64,000 bases of DNA from Epiperipatus broadwayi (lineage: Eukaryota > Onychophora > Udeonychophora > Euonychophora > Peripatidae). Where the stretch lies: contig JAQFVV010013329.1 of NCBI GenBank assembly GCA_028023455.1, forward strand, positions 27,960 through 91,959, read 5' to 3'. This document shows positions 40,811 to 53,231 of this stretch, one piece after another; position 1 is the first letter of the stretch; each line of letters opens with the position of its first letter. Both the position numbers and the translations under genes were made by a program. Below the pieces are notes generated by a model. It had not been told where the DNA came from. It saw only the letters and a program-made list of their open reading frames with translations, and made no database searches.

Positions 40811-41119
40811 CTCATACGACAATATGAGTTCTTGAGCTTAGATTGAAAATATGTTTGTGTTTTTTTAATTTCATTCTCATAGTTTTGTAGTTAAGTAGAG
40901 ATAAAAGGTTGGTACTGGAGGGTTGCATTAGATCCTAAGATCTAGGTGCAGTGCTCACAGATCCAAAGCTCCACACTAATGATGGCTACAAGCCAGAAAA
41001 TAGTCTGGGGATATTTCATGAGTAGGCATTGGATAGGGATTTTATGCACTAGCCTTCTTGCATTCATTGATTACTCTGATAGGCACAGAGTGGCAATACT
41101 GTATAGAGAGTTTTGCTTT
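40811..41119 (+). repeat. Inverted repeat family, right arm
   Basis: Partner of 40262-40610. Together with the spacer it could fold into a hairpin with about 300-bp stems. Substitutions are scattered, so the duplication is not very recent. Confidence 0.8.
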
Positions 41120-41202
41120 ATTATTCATTTCTGATTTGCAAAGATAAACATAGCTAATTGATAGAATTATTTCCATTCTGCAAAGTATAATTTAATCTTA
41201 TT

Positions 41203-41682
41203 TTGTGTTTATTATTAGGTTCAAACCTCTTATTTTAGTAAATGTGGATTTTAAAGTAAAAAACATGCCAAGATTTTAGTTTTCTTTTATAATGTAATTG
41301 AAATATTTAACCTATGTTGTTTGTTATAGGCTTATTAGGTTAATTAATAATTTAAGAGTGATATAAATCATTTTAAAGTAAAAATGCCAAGATTTTAGTT
41401 TTATTTTATAATGTAATTGAAATATTTAACCTATGTTATTTGTTATAGACTTATTAGGTTAATTAATAATTTAAGAGTGATATAAAAGACAAGATGTCAA
41501 ATTTGTGTTTATTATTAGGTTCAAACCTCTTATTTTAGTAAATGTGGATTTTAAAGTAAAAAAAATGCCAAGATTTTAGTTTTATTTTATAATGTAATTG
41601 AAATATTTAACCTATGTTGTTTGTTATAGACTTATTAGGTTAATTAATAATTTAAGAGTGATATAAAAGACAAGATGTCAAA
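41203..41682. repeat. Tandem repeat: two full and one truncated unit
   Basis: Full units at about 41203-41367 and 41502-41682; between them (41368-41501) is a unit lacking the first part, joined at TTTTAAAGTAAAA. The shared core runs from GCCAAGATTTTAGTTTT through AATTTAAGAGTGATATAAA. The units are nearly identical, so the expansion is recent. Confidence 0.9.
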
Positions 41683-42870
41683 TATAAAATAACTTTTGTA
41701 GTTGATTGCCAGAAAAGTAAGGCTATATTATTTCAGTGCCATGTGTTTATCAGAAGTGACTGATAACTGAAAACCATTTTTGCAATAAAATATAAATAGT
41801 TTATTTTAGTTTATTCTTTAGGGTTAAAGATATAATGTGATGCCATAAGTCAATCAAAGTAACTTGATAGACAAAATGTATCAGATAAGAAATTAGAAAA
41901 TTATCTTGTAATTTCTGCTATTATGTATGTTTTTAACCACTGATGTTAATACATCCAGAAATCATATCTGTAGAAATTGTAAAGAAATTAAATGTTTACT
42001 TAACTATATATTTTTTTTGTAATAAATGTTTTATTATTCAAAATTGTATTCAGGATTCTTCTCTAACGTACATCCGTTTTTCATATTTCCTCACATATTT
42101 ATTTTATTTAATATGATATACTTGTATTTTCATTAATTTAATGATGAACATATTCAGACATGATGATATTGATTTCCTTGATTAAAATACTGTATGAAAT
42201 GTTAATTAGTTACAAATTTTTTAAAGGTTTATCATTTAGTAATTGTTTAAATGATGAATTAAAATCAAAATGTGCCCGATTTCTTTTATTACCTAACTGC
42301 CATTATTTAGTTAGAGTATTGCTTAATTTATATTATTATTTTCACAATAAGTAAATAGTATTTGTTAAGAAGTAGACTTTAGATTAATCCATGCTATAAG
42401 TTAATTCCCCTAGATTTTCAATATTTAATTCAGATTAAATAATAGATTCAGTTAACTAGATTAGATTACTGTATAATTAAAAATTTAGTAATGATAGGTT
42501 TAGTTTAAATTCAGATCCAACTTGTTATACATTATAGGTTCTAAATACTATATCTTTATTTATTAGTTTAAATTTCTAATATGGTAGAGGTTGTTCAATG
42601 CATGTAGATGGTGGAAGGAGGTGAAGTATAGACTATAATTAGTTAATTTTAGAGTGTAGAATTTTACCACTTTAATTCTTATTTATTTTAGAATTTGATA
42701 GATGTTTTATATCCTATTAATTATAATATTTCCTCCCACATCTAATGTAATTTTTACACTTCATAAAGCTCTGTATCCCTCAAGTGAGCTAGGTCAAGGT
42801 AGAACTTTACTAAGAGCCTCATTGATAGTTTTCAAATAAGATTAGTTTGATAGTTTATTCTATGATCCAT
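41683..42870. other. AT-rich non-coding stretch, nothing recognised
   Basis: No supported gene. The last 200 bases are more G+C-rich and lead into the primer-binding-site-like motif below. Confidence 0.5.
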
Positions 42871-42938
42871 ACAGTTGGCAACCCCGGGTATTTGTTAGTG
42901 ATAGTGATCGGTGGTAAGGGTTTACAATATATATATAA
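42871..42938 (+). repeat. LTR-like 3' junction: TGGCAACCCCGGG ... TTTACAA(TA)n
   Basis: ACAG followed by TGGCAACCCCGGG (42876-42888) resembles an LTR/primer-binding-site boundary. About 50 bp later the sequence ends GGGTTTACAA at a TA tract. Parallels 9684-9744. The left limit of the element was not found. Confidence 0.35.
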
Positions 42939-42961
42939 TTATAATAAAAGAATAATAATAA

Positions 42962-43146
42962 CGGTAACAAACTATTATAAACAATCCTTAAATTCACAGA
43001 AGTACTTTCGGTTAATTTCTTGAACCTACCTCAACTGCCATTAAAATTCAAAAAAAAAAAAAAAAAAGGCAGTTGAGGCAGGTTCAAGAATTTAACCGAA
43101 AGTACTTCTGCGAATTTAAGGATTGTTTATAAAAGTTTGTTACAGT
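42962..43146. mobile_element. Foldback of two Penelope-like terminal repeats
   Basis: 42962-43040 and 43069-43146 are inverted copies separated by an A-rich run. Each matches the terminal repeat of the PLE pair at 24202-25221 (AACAATCCTTAAAT, GAAGTACTTTCGG, CCTCAACTGCC). No coding sequence is left between them. On the plus strand the right arm contains GGTT...AACC, GAAAGTACTTC, a degenerate hammerhead-like order. Confidence 0.75.
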
Positions 43147-43208
43147 TATTATTATTATTTTTATTGTAATTGCAATTTTGTTTTAGTTAATGGACATTTT
43201 ATTTTTAT

Positions 43209-43243
43209 ATTATATATATATATATATGCGTGTGTGTGTGTGT
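43209..43243. repeat. (TA)n-(GT)n tract
   Basis: TA repeat passing into GT units, right of the foldback. Confidence 0.9.
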
Positions 43244-43633
43244 CATAAAATGCTATAATACCTAATCTAAACTTAAAAAATACATAATATATGTTAAATT
43301 CTATTACATTCGAACATATACAAATTTGGAAAAATTAAAAATACAATTATGCCCTCTTCTTGACTAAAATTCACTAGTACTTTATTCCAAAAAGATTAGG
43401 AACAACTGTAATAGAGGAAAAATATTAGTTAAAATTCAGAAGTTTTATTTAACTGATCAAGATTTTTTATTTTATTTTAGAAGGCCGGAAATTGACCCAG
43501 TAGTCTTTATGTAATTGTTTTATTACCTAACTCTTATAACCCACAGGTACAAAGTAATATGATTCTATAATACACATTATTTAATAGATTATTTCCAATA
43601 AAGTAAGTTTACAAGCATAAGAATATTTGCAAC

Positions 43634-43636
<3 letters not shown>

Positions 43637-43674
<38 letters not shown>

Positions 43675-43730
43675 AAGGTTACATAATATTTGCAACATTA
43701 TATATATATTGTAACCTTCCATCTGATCAT
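43637..43730. repeat. (TA)n tracts with local inverted and direct repeats
   Basis: AATATTTGCAACATTATATA occurs before both TA tracts (43624 and 43686). TGGAAGGTTACA (43673-43684) is inverted as TGTAACCTTCCA (43710-43721). The second tract ends in the TATATTGTAACC junction type. Confidence 0.75.
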
Positions 43731-46700
43731 TGGACAGTTAGGCCCAAACTATTCTGGGTGCCATAATCCCATATAACCTAGCTACATCCTTAATCAAGCA
43801 ATCAAGCCACTACATTGCACCATAATCTCAATTGTAACCTTCTCACTGGTCTAACTGGTCGCAAACGAAGCATGCCACATGTTTTAGTGACTAAATTCTC
43901 CTATGCAACTTATCATTCTCTCATTAGCAATAATATAAGCATAAAGAAACAAAAATGTAAAATTAATGAAATGATTTGAATATTGAATAAAAGTAGCATA
44001 AAACTATAGATCTGAGGAAGATCACAAGGTGATTAATCAAGATAATAAATTCTGGTCAAACCAGCTTTGAAATCCAAACAAACAAAATAGGATGAACTAA
44101 CCTTGATATTTAAAAAAACCAATAACTATCTAATAATTATATCTCTGGAATGATTATGAAATTAAGACTATAAATGAAATAATAAGTAAATTATGATGTA
44201 GATGACTAAATGGATGATGAAAATAAGTAATAATTAAATAGTAGAATGAAATGAGTCTAAGAATGAGGAGAAAAAAAAACAAAGATGTATGAGAATAATA
44301 AATTATTATGCTTAACAAAATTATTATGATATAGCATAATATAGTTAATAGTACTATATTAGTTGATGATGATTTCAATAAATAATCTTCTGATAGGTCG
44401 ATAGCAATAACAATAATAGTGTATATATGTGTTAATTAGCAATAAGATTACAGGCAAGTAAATAAATTTTTAAATACAACAAACTTTATTTACACTACTT
44501 ATATTTTTTTTAATTCACAGACATGGCATGTAACAAAGCTAATATATTAAAAGAATTTATGGATGAAAAAATACCTGGTATCCCAATAACTATATACTCA
44601 GCAAATGATACAACCTGCTTATAAAATGAAATTTAAAGTATCACTTGTTATGGTTTAGCTTATTTTATAGAATAGGATAATGGAAACTTATTTATGCTGA
44701 CTAGCACTTAAATTACAACTAACAGTATATTTAGAACTTTAGGATATGCACCAAGTTTAAATTAAGAATTCCAAAAATTTTTATAAAGTATTGCATTTTC
44801 CTAAAGCCCTTTTTTGTCACAATATGTTAAGGGCAATTATCATATTCTGCACAATTAATAACTGATTCAAATTTGAAATGAATAGGTTTGTTGTATTAAA
44901 GTAAGAATAGACATCAAAAGTCAAATACACATAGATATCACTACATTACCTATGTCCACAATTATTGAATACTTCTGATCTTACCAATCCATTGTCAAAT
45001 CATTATTTGATGAAGATGAATCCATACTGCCAATGTGCATCTCTTGCTTTTACATCTATAAGTTCTACAATTATTAATAGATCTTAGTTTGATCTGTCTA
45101 TAACTGATAGTGATCCTATAACATCATAAACACTATTATAATTAGGCCAACACTATAGCTAGATTAGTGTTCCCAAATGTAACATTATTTTGTCTGTGCC
45201 ATATGGTTTTTAACTACTATAATTCCACATACACAGTGGAAAATCTAACTCAATATCATCATGAGGGATTTAACACTAACAAGGGAGGCTTTATAAAACA
45301 ACATGACAGTTGTCTAATGATATGGTTACTTCTACTACCTCCCTATAGGTATATACATGTGTGGGCTTTGCCTCATCTTGAATAAATAGAAATCAGACCA
45401 TGGATATCCTTTCATTAGGGTTATTTATGCTAACAAGCATTAATTACTACTTAGCCTCTACCAATCTTCCCTCTCATGGAATCAGCAATAGGTGACTCTT
45501 CATCAACCCATGCTCAAAATTACTATTCATCTACTGTATGCCATTCTATTGGAACATCCTATCAGCTAAAAATGGTCACTAATCATTCTCAATATTATTT
45601 CAAGGTAAAACAATCCCAACAATATCAGTGGAGATACATACTCTGTATCACAATGCAGAACCATTAATGTATAAATAGATAAACCAAAATATGGATATCA
45701 AATGATCATTAATTATTTACAATGACAACTATACTTTTGTTAAAGAGAGCATGATGTATTTAAGCAATAAGGATCAAATCTGTATTTGTATTCAAAGTGG
45801 ACAAGTTCATTTCTATACAAAATTACAAAATGAAAAAGGTTTATATCAAATTTTCTTTTATATAAGAAAATAATCTGGCCATTCTAGTATCTTTGACAAA
45901 ATATTTGTTTGTTTACCTTTAATAAAATACATTAAAATCTACTTTAAAATATGAGAGAAGTAAAGATCTCTCTCAACTCTGTCTAAATAAATGGTATATA
46001 TAATCTCATGTTTTTCCCTAACTAAAAAAATGCATGTAATAAATGTATATATTTTACACATCTTTTTTTTCTTTAACTATATATATATATTTCATGACAC
46101 AATAAAACATATATGTTTGAAAAAACAAAATTCCCAAATAACACAATACATAAGTAATATACATAACACAGCAGTAATAAAAATAATAATAATAAACAAA
46201 CATTTTCTACTATCAGATTTTATCCTATTAATAAAGTTTCTTTTATTCTGATGAGCTAAAATGAAAGGCATTGATATTATAATGAGTAAACATTTCAGAT
46301 AATGCATATATATATTATTATCCTGTTTGATGCTAACATAATAAGGCAATATTCACAGATCATCAATAGTTCACAATTAAAATCAGTTATCCAGTTTTCT
46401 GGAGATAACTTTCCTTAATAGGGTATAGGTTATTGTAGTCTCCACAACAACTTTTTATATACATTTATTGATTTATTCGGTATTATATAGTGAGACAAAG
46501 TTTAAATGTTCAAGTGGGTTATACCTAAAATTAGTTTATTTACATTTTAATCCAGATGATTTCCTTGGAAAAAAATGACTTTATAATTTTATTGCAATTA
46601 ACATATTTTGACTTTTTAAAATTCTTTATTACTTTTTTTTTTTTTTCTGCGGTACAATTTGTAACAATCTTTAAATAATCTGGCATTTTAAATATTTTAA

Positions 46701-47237
46701 AACCTTATTACATCTATGATGTATATTTCACAATAAAACTTTAAATGTAAATATTTATTTTGTTCCATTTTATTAGCAAAGCATTATATGATTAGCAAAA
46801 TTAACAGAATTTATCCATTTATATATATGATATCCTTAACATTTTAATGAATTTGTAGTTTTTCTATTACTATCATTACACAAGTTTGGTGCTATAAAAA
46901 AATCAGCCGATAAGTATTTATTTCTTAATAAAGAATTGAGAATAAAATCATGCAATTATTTATTTTTATTAAAAGTTAGATGATTCAAAAATAACTTTTA
47001 AATTTATTTATTATATATATATCAAACATAACACTTGTTTTCAAAATCATCTCAAATTATTATTTTTTCTTTCCTAATATTTTACTTTACAAGCACAATC
47101 TTGTTCTGCTGGATAATAAGAATAGCATGCGAAATACAAACATTATCAATTTTTTGGTTTACTTATAAATAATTTGTGCATCATTTTCAAAGAAGATTTT
47201 TCAAAAACATGAATGAAATAAAAGCAAAAGCATACTT
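43731..47237. other. AT-rich stretch without recognised genes
   Basis: Slightly more complex sequence at 43730-43930 and 44980-45680, the latter with plus-strand frames of 72 and 63 codons (45167-45385, 45476-45667) that show no domain I recognise. (TA)n at 46080-46091. Old transposon sequence is possible but unsupported. Confidence 0.45.
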
Positions 47238-47322
47238 ATTTAAATAAAGACTTATTCCCATGGCTTTCATTCCCTTCTCCAGTATGAATCCCAGGAAGTA
47301 TGCAGTCGTGGAAATGGTGCTT
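47238..47322 (-). CDS. Possible internal exon, unknown protein
   Basis: A short island of about 45-50% G+C in strongly AT-rich DNA. The minus-strand frame reads through it: TISTTAYFLGFILEKGMKAM followed by GISLYLNK, a hydrophobic segment resembling a membrane helix. A possible acceptor (TTTTAAG) precedes it and a possible donor (AAGTATGC) follows; both are weak. The frame also stays open on both sides for about 57 codons in all. No family recognised. An old pseudogene or chance are real alternatives. Confidence 0.25.
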
Positions 47323-50300
47323 AAAATGATAGCAAAGTTTTTAGATTTATTCCAGCATTTCTAGATAGCAATATATTATAATTCCATTCAATTAGATTTC
47401 AAACTTTTCTGATTTTTAGTTTTTTTTTCCTTCCTTATCTTAGATCAGAGTTGAGTTATGTGGTTGCTTAGTTCATGTTTTTCTTAATCCACCCCACCCC
47501 CTACAACTTGGTTAGATCATATATAGCTTGTTTTTACAATAGATTGTGGGATAGGTTAAAACCAATAATCTTACAGTGAATAATTAATATTACCCCCTCT
47601 GGCTTCATTTTTAATAACTACCCATAATGATTCAAGACAGCTTTAGATTTTCTACATAAAAATATGTTTAAGTAATTTACTGTAATGATTCATTTTACAA
47701 GACTTACAAATTTGATTTAATTATTTATTTATTTCAATTGCTATTCAACAATAGTAAAATAGCAATATATTTTATCTCCCAATTAATAACAATAATTTTA
47801 GATTGTTATTTTAGTCTTGTCAGAGCCTATACTGGGTTTGAAATCTCATCTCCACTTAAGTATGCAGACAATTTACTTGATTAGATTTACTTATCATAGT
47901 TACTTAAATATTATATTTGTAGTAAGCACTATATTAATTATATAAGCTTAACAATGTTGTGTTGTCTATACAAAAACTCTCAAATCCAATCCAAAATGGA
48001 GACTTTGCAAATCTAAAACGGTCACTCTTATCTTTATAAAATTTAAGAGATTTCTTGTACTCAACCCAACATTGTTGAGCTTATATAAATTAGTACAGCA
48101 CATCGACAAAAATGTAAATATCATTACTATTTATTTATATATGTACTGCTGCATGCTAGATAAATTAATTTTATAGTTACATATATTGTTAGTTAAAATT
48201 TGTGTAATTATATATATATATATATAAAGTTCTGAAAGTATATTTCAAATTTTCACTATAAAAATAAATAAATAAGCAAACACTATAACTAACTTGGCAT
48301 GCCTATCCTATTGAATAACATTTACATGATAGTGGTCCTAAAATAATTTGCTTACAAATTTTATTTATTTATAAATATTTTTATATTAAAAATTGTAAGA
48401 ATTAATTTATATATATATTTTTAATTATATATTATCTTTTCCTGATAGCATATGTACAAAATAATGAGTGTTTTATTAATGGTTCATCATTTTTTTTTAA
48501 ATAAGTGTGATTTTGATGTTCACTACCTGTAAAGTATAAGACAACACCTTCCTTTGTCTATTATATTTTTGACAAATTTATGCATTTTTTTAAAAAAAAA
48601 ACTTTTTAGAATAAGTATAATGACGAAATTTATCAAATCCTTTGAATAAAATTACTGAAAGAACTTTATTTTCAAAAGTGAAAAGAATTCATTATCCATG
48701 AATAATTTTCCAAAGCAGCTGTTTTGTTTTTAAATTGATGGTGAAACAATGATCATTATTCTATGATTAATGATATTAAATATTTTTAAAAACGTTTTCA
48801 GATTTTAAAATAAAGATAATGTTCCATCAAAAATGCAATCAGCTTTTAAAAGTTTGGTAAGCAAATTATTGTATATCTTAGCAATATGATCACACTTTCA
48901 GAAAAATGTTTATTTTTTTTAAAATTTATTCACTAGTATTCGTTTATAAAAAAATATAGCCGTTTTGACTTTCATGTCTAAGGCAAGGAATGGAAGATTG
49001 AATATTCTATGGATATGTAAATTAATACGTGTAATATAAGAATATTTACATTCATGACTTTTTGACAGTCTCATGGTGCTTATTAAATTAAAAAGTAAAT
49101 TAATTTTCAAATATTTTCAGCTTTTTTATGTATATGTAACTCTTCATTTTATTTCATCTTCCTGATAAAAGTAATCAATAACGTTATACATTAGACATAT
49201 TTGGAAGCAATCTTTATAACAACAACAGCTATTTGTTCTCTCATTAATACAATGCTAATCATTATCATAAACAGTTTATAGACAGCATATTATTGCTTCT
49301 TTTCTTTACTCACACAAAACACTAATACATTGCTTTTATAATAATGGACCATCCAGAAGTCTGGTGAATTTAAAATGTGTTAAGAAAAAAAACATATAAT
49401 ATTACTTTCTAATCTGAAATTGTTATAAAATATTCTTAAAATAAAACCCCATAGTTCCATGTCTTATTTATTAAAAAAAAAACAACAATACAGATTCCAA
49501 AGTAATATTATCCCACTTAACAATTAAAAATATAGCAGATTTTATTATCTAAGGACTGACATAAAATTTAATAATAGTGTTGGAAATATTGTGATATTCC
49601 AATTATTATTCCATATGTTTTAGATTTTCTATAAATAATGGTAACATTTTCCAGTGTACTGTCATAAGGATAAGCAGTCATGGTAAGTGTGGTCACAGAA
49701 GAAATATAAGTAAATATGACTAACTTGCTTTGATGTTTATTTGCCAATCAGTTAACAACAATAATGTAATAGTTAACAATGGTTCCACATAATATTAACT
49801 ACCACTTAAATATATCATAAAATACTATAAATTGGCAGTTATAAATACTATGTTATGGATGGATACTTAATCATAATAAGGCCAGATAATAATGGTATTC
49901 AATAGTGGAGATAACTGAGTACATCTTTAGTTCTTTTGAACACTTGAGCCTTGCATTTTTTTGGTTACAACACAAAGTTGCTCTGATGTCGCAAGTGTGT
50001 GTATGAACCCATATATATATATATATTTTTTTACAGGATAAGCATTTATTCTGTTCTATGTTTTATCTACATGGCAAAAATTTAATCATGGAAATGTCTA
50101 GATTAATCTCATTGCAATTAATGCTGTTTTATTTCTGGAATATAAACCAATCTTTAATTATCAGTTTAATTAATCTACATTTTAATTATTTAATCACAAT
50201 TCTTTTCTATTAGCAGATATTGTTAAACATGCTTGCCTTATCATTACTTGACTGAAACACACACATATATATATATATACACTTTTCATTATGCAAATGT

Positions 50301-52393
50301 TATATAATGTTAATAAATTTTGGTGAAAAACTAGCGATGTTTAAGCATTACCAGAAATATTTTCAAATAATTGAATTAATGCATAACTAAATTGGTCACA
50401 CAAAGTATAATTGATTTGAAACTGAGTCTTCTGCCAATAAAACTTAAATATAATGGATTTTCATTCTTTAATTAAAATCTACATTATAGCATTACTTAGG
50501 GCTTTTGACTATAATTAGTTAACAACCCACTCAATACAATTTCCCAGGCTTTTCATTCCTAGAAAGATGATAAAAATATTTATAATTACTACAGATTTTT
50601 AAAAAAATATTTACCTTTATAGTATATATATATATATATATACCTTTATAGTATATATATATATATATATATATATTAACAAACTAAAAATTTGTCTTCT
50701 CAGATATCCCTAAGGAGACACTGGAGTTGGTGATATTTCTCTGATATAGTATACAATAAATATTACATATCTTTTATGAAATACATGTAATAACCAAACT
50801 GATGGTGTAAAGTTTTTGCCCTAACATTAGTCATGTACAAATCTGCAGATAATCATGCCCTTGAATCTTTGCTCTTGATATATGTAACAATATTTAAAAA
50901 GTGTTTGTATTTTTGACATCAGCTATGATCTAACATAATTAATCAGTTTTACATTTATTCTTTTTTGAAATACATAATTCATAAAAAATATTTCCTTATA
51001 TGGAATGCATTTACATTTTTTTATAATGACATATTTTACATTTAAAAAACAGTACTTCCTATAACTCTGTATCTTGAAAATTATATCATTGTTGTAACTA
51101 TTATAGTGATTCCTTAGATGTCTTATATATTCCATCCATTGCTATCATACTTATCTTTTACATTTAACGATATGTTTTAATCCTTTTAATAATCTAACAG
51201 CTTATATATTTTAATAATTTATTTCCCCACAGAATAAGAATATAATGACAATGCAATATTATATATCAATGTATACGACACAATAAATTATATTTGATAT
51301 TGTTATATTTCAATATGTACACACAAAATATTTTTGTTATTCATGCATATGTCCAATTGTCATTTTCAGCCATTAACAAATGACACATGGCAGGATGAAA
51401 GTTTCTCTTAAGTTTTATTCCTAATTCTAGTTTATATTTCACATCACACATCATCATTTTTATTCATCCATTCATCTCATATATGGTACCTTTTTAGGTT
51501 TTTGTAATAGTTTTGATCAAATTAAAATTTCAAATGACCATCTATAATTATCTCTTCTATCAATATGTCCAGCCCAATTTCGTTTCAACCTCGTAATTAT
51601 TTCAATATCCAAATGTATATCTTGTCATACTGTATTGAGTAATCTGAAGTATTTATATTGTTGTTCTGTTAAGTCCGTACATCAACAAACTATATAAAAA
51701 AAAACAAAAAAAAACAATACATTTAAATATCTTTTTAAATATGTAGCCACAATTCCCATTGATTTAAATTATTACAATCAAAACTATTACATCCATGTTT
51801 TATTTTATGATTAATATTATCCAGTATGTTTCTGCCTCTGTAAATAATTTCACCAATACATTTAAGTAATTAAATTAATTCACTTCATGATTATCAATTG
51901 TATTTGCTTTTGTGAAAAAATTCAATGAAAACTGCTTCTTTAATGTTTATCTTGTTCTACATTCTTTTATCCCATACCTTTTGCAACATTTTTTAATGTT
52001 TTAAAATATTATTTCCAAAAACAATCACATCATGTGTACTTTCTTGATCATATAAATAATCACAATTTACTTTTACTTTTTTAGTGTTTCATTTTATTCC
52101 ACCAAATACTTTTTGAAAACTACTGTAAATGTTTTGAAAATTTAAATCATTCTGAAATACAACTTCCAGAATAATAATGTTCTCAGTATCACCATGTCTC
52201 TTAAAATTAACAATTTTGACTTAGTCAAAAATAATTTTGTTTCATTGATGCATTCAAAAATTATTATATTTTATATACAAAAATTAAATGTTTTTTATGT
52301 GTTGTTAAAATCATAGAAAAGAATTAAATAATGAGGAAAAAACTGTTTTTTTTAATTTTAAATAATTAGCCCTATTTCAAAAAAAAAGTTCAT
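47323..52393. other. AT-rich non-coding stretch with scattered microsatellites
   Basis: (TA)n at about 48210-48226, 50010-50027, 50263-50279, and twice at 50621-50675, where a 29-bp unit with TACCTTTATAG is duplicated. No credible gene; short frames such as 48919-49110 and 50923-51135 (minus) have AT-driven composition. Confidence 0.5.
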
Positions 52394-52478
52394 ATTCAAT
52401 AAGGCACTGGATGATCATATATATATATATATCACATTCAATAAGGCACTGGATGATCATATATATATATATATCACA
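52394..52478. repeat. Tandem duplication of a 42-43-bp unit ending in (TA)n
   Basis: ATTCAATAAGGCACTGGATG plus ATCATATATATA occurs twice in direct tandem, essentially identical. Confidence 0.9.
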
Positions 52479-53133
52479 TTTATTTGGATATAATTAAAAT
52501 ACCCATAAAAATTAATTATCAAAGTATTATTAATTCTAATAAAACTTTTACTCTGCACTCTTAAGCATAAGGGAAATGAAGCATTGGTAAATGATGGATA
52601 TACATAAAAATATATCTGCAAAATAAATCATGTAAAATTAATAAAAATACATTACTAATTACATATAACTATGTCAATAACCTTTTTACTATCTGTTGAA
52701 TTTCATTTGCAAAGGCTATTTGCTAATAGTTGAAACCATGGTCTGGTGAAATTTTAGTAAAATTTTGGTTTTTGGCTACTATTATAACGTTATATATATA
52801 TTCACCACTTTCAGAGTAATGGGAACCATTTCACTTTTAAGAAAGACAAAAGAACAATACTGAACTAGACTTTACACTTTAATCCACAAACTACAAACTG
52901 TCATCATACAACAAATGGCCATCCAACATTTTTGTTATATGATATTTTCCAGGCCTCTATTTTATTATTTTTTTTTCCTGATGCAATTTTTTATTTCTGC
53001 AAAAGATCAATATCACATCAAATTGTGGTTTTAAACCTTTTCTCAACTATATATTGCCAATGAAATAATTATTATTGAACTTCTTTAAATTAACTTTGTG
53101 ATAATATTTAACGTGTAAACCCTATCTTTGTGA
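52479..53133. other. AT-rich non-coding stretch, nothing recognised
   Basis: A short (TA)n at 52793-52801; nothing else supported. Confidence 0.55.
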
Positions 53134-53231
53134 TTTTTTTTATGTGTCATAGCATCAGCCAGGATGCGAACCCGCTAACCTGAGACAACAGCTTGTTAGT
53201 GACTGTGCTGACATCTCGACCACCAACGCTT
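53134..53231 (-). repeat. tRNA-like SINE head, family 1 copy a
   Basis: The minus strand reads TGGTCGAGATGTCAGCACAG (A-box-like) and, about 45 bases later, GCGGGTTCGCATCC (B-box), then GCTGATGCTATGACACAT and an A run. Leu/Ser-tRNA-like spacing with a long variable region. The copy at 62714-62812 shares the order and the GATGCTATGACA-poly(A) tail. The order and tail fit a tRNA-derived SINE rather than a functional tRNA. Confidence 0.5.

Noticed and set aside
40269-41134. Two similar 62-68-codon proteins as a conserved gene pair
   Set aside because: They lie in the two arms of an inverted repeat, so similarity follows from DNA duplication. No domain, and the third copy does not keep the frame.
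41203-41682. CRISPR array
   Set aside because: Repeat units are long, tandem and without unique spacers; the window is eukaryotic.
45167-45667. Possible retroelement coding region
   Set aside because: Frames looked somewhat protein-like, but no motif of RT, integrase, protease or transposase could be found on either strand.
53134-53231. Functional tRNA gene
   Set aside because: A- and B-box-like motifs are present but no full cloverleaf with paired acceptor stem; the poly(A)-type tail and second copy point to a SINE.
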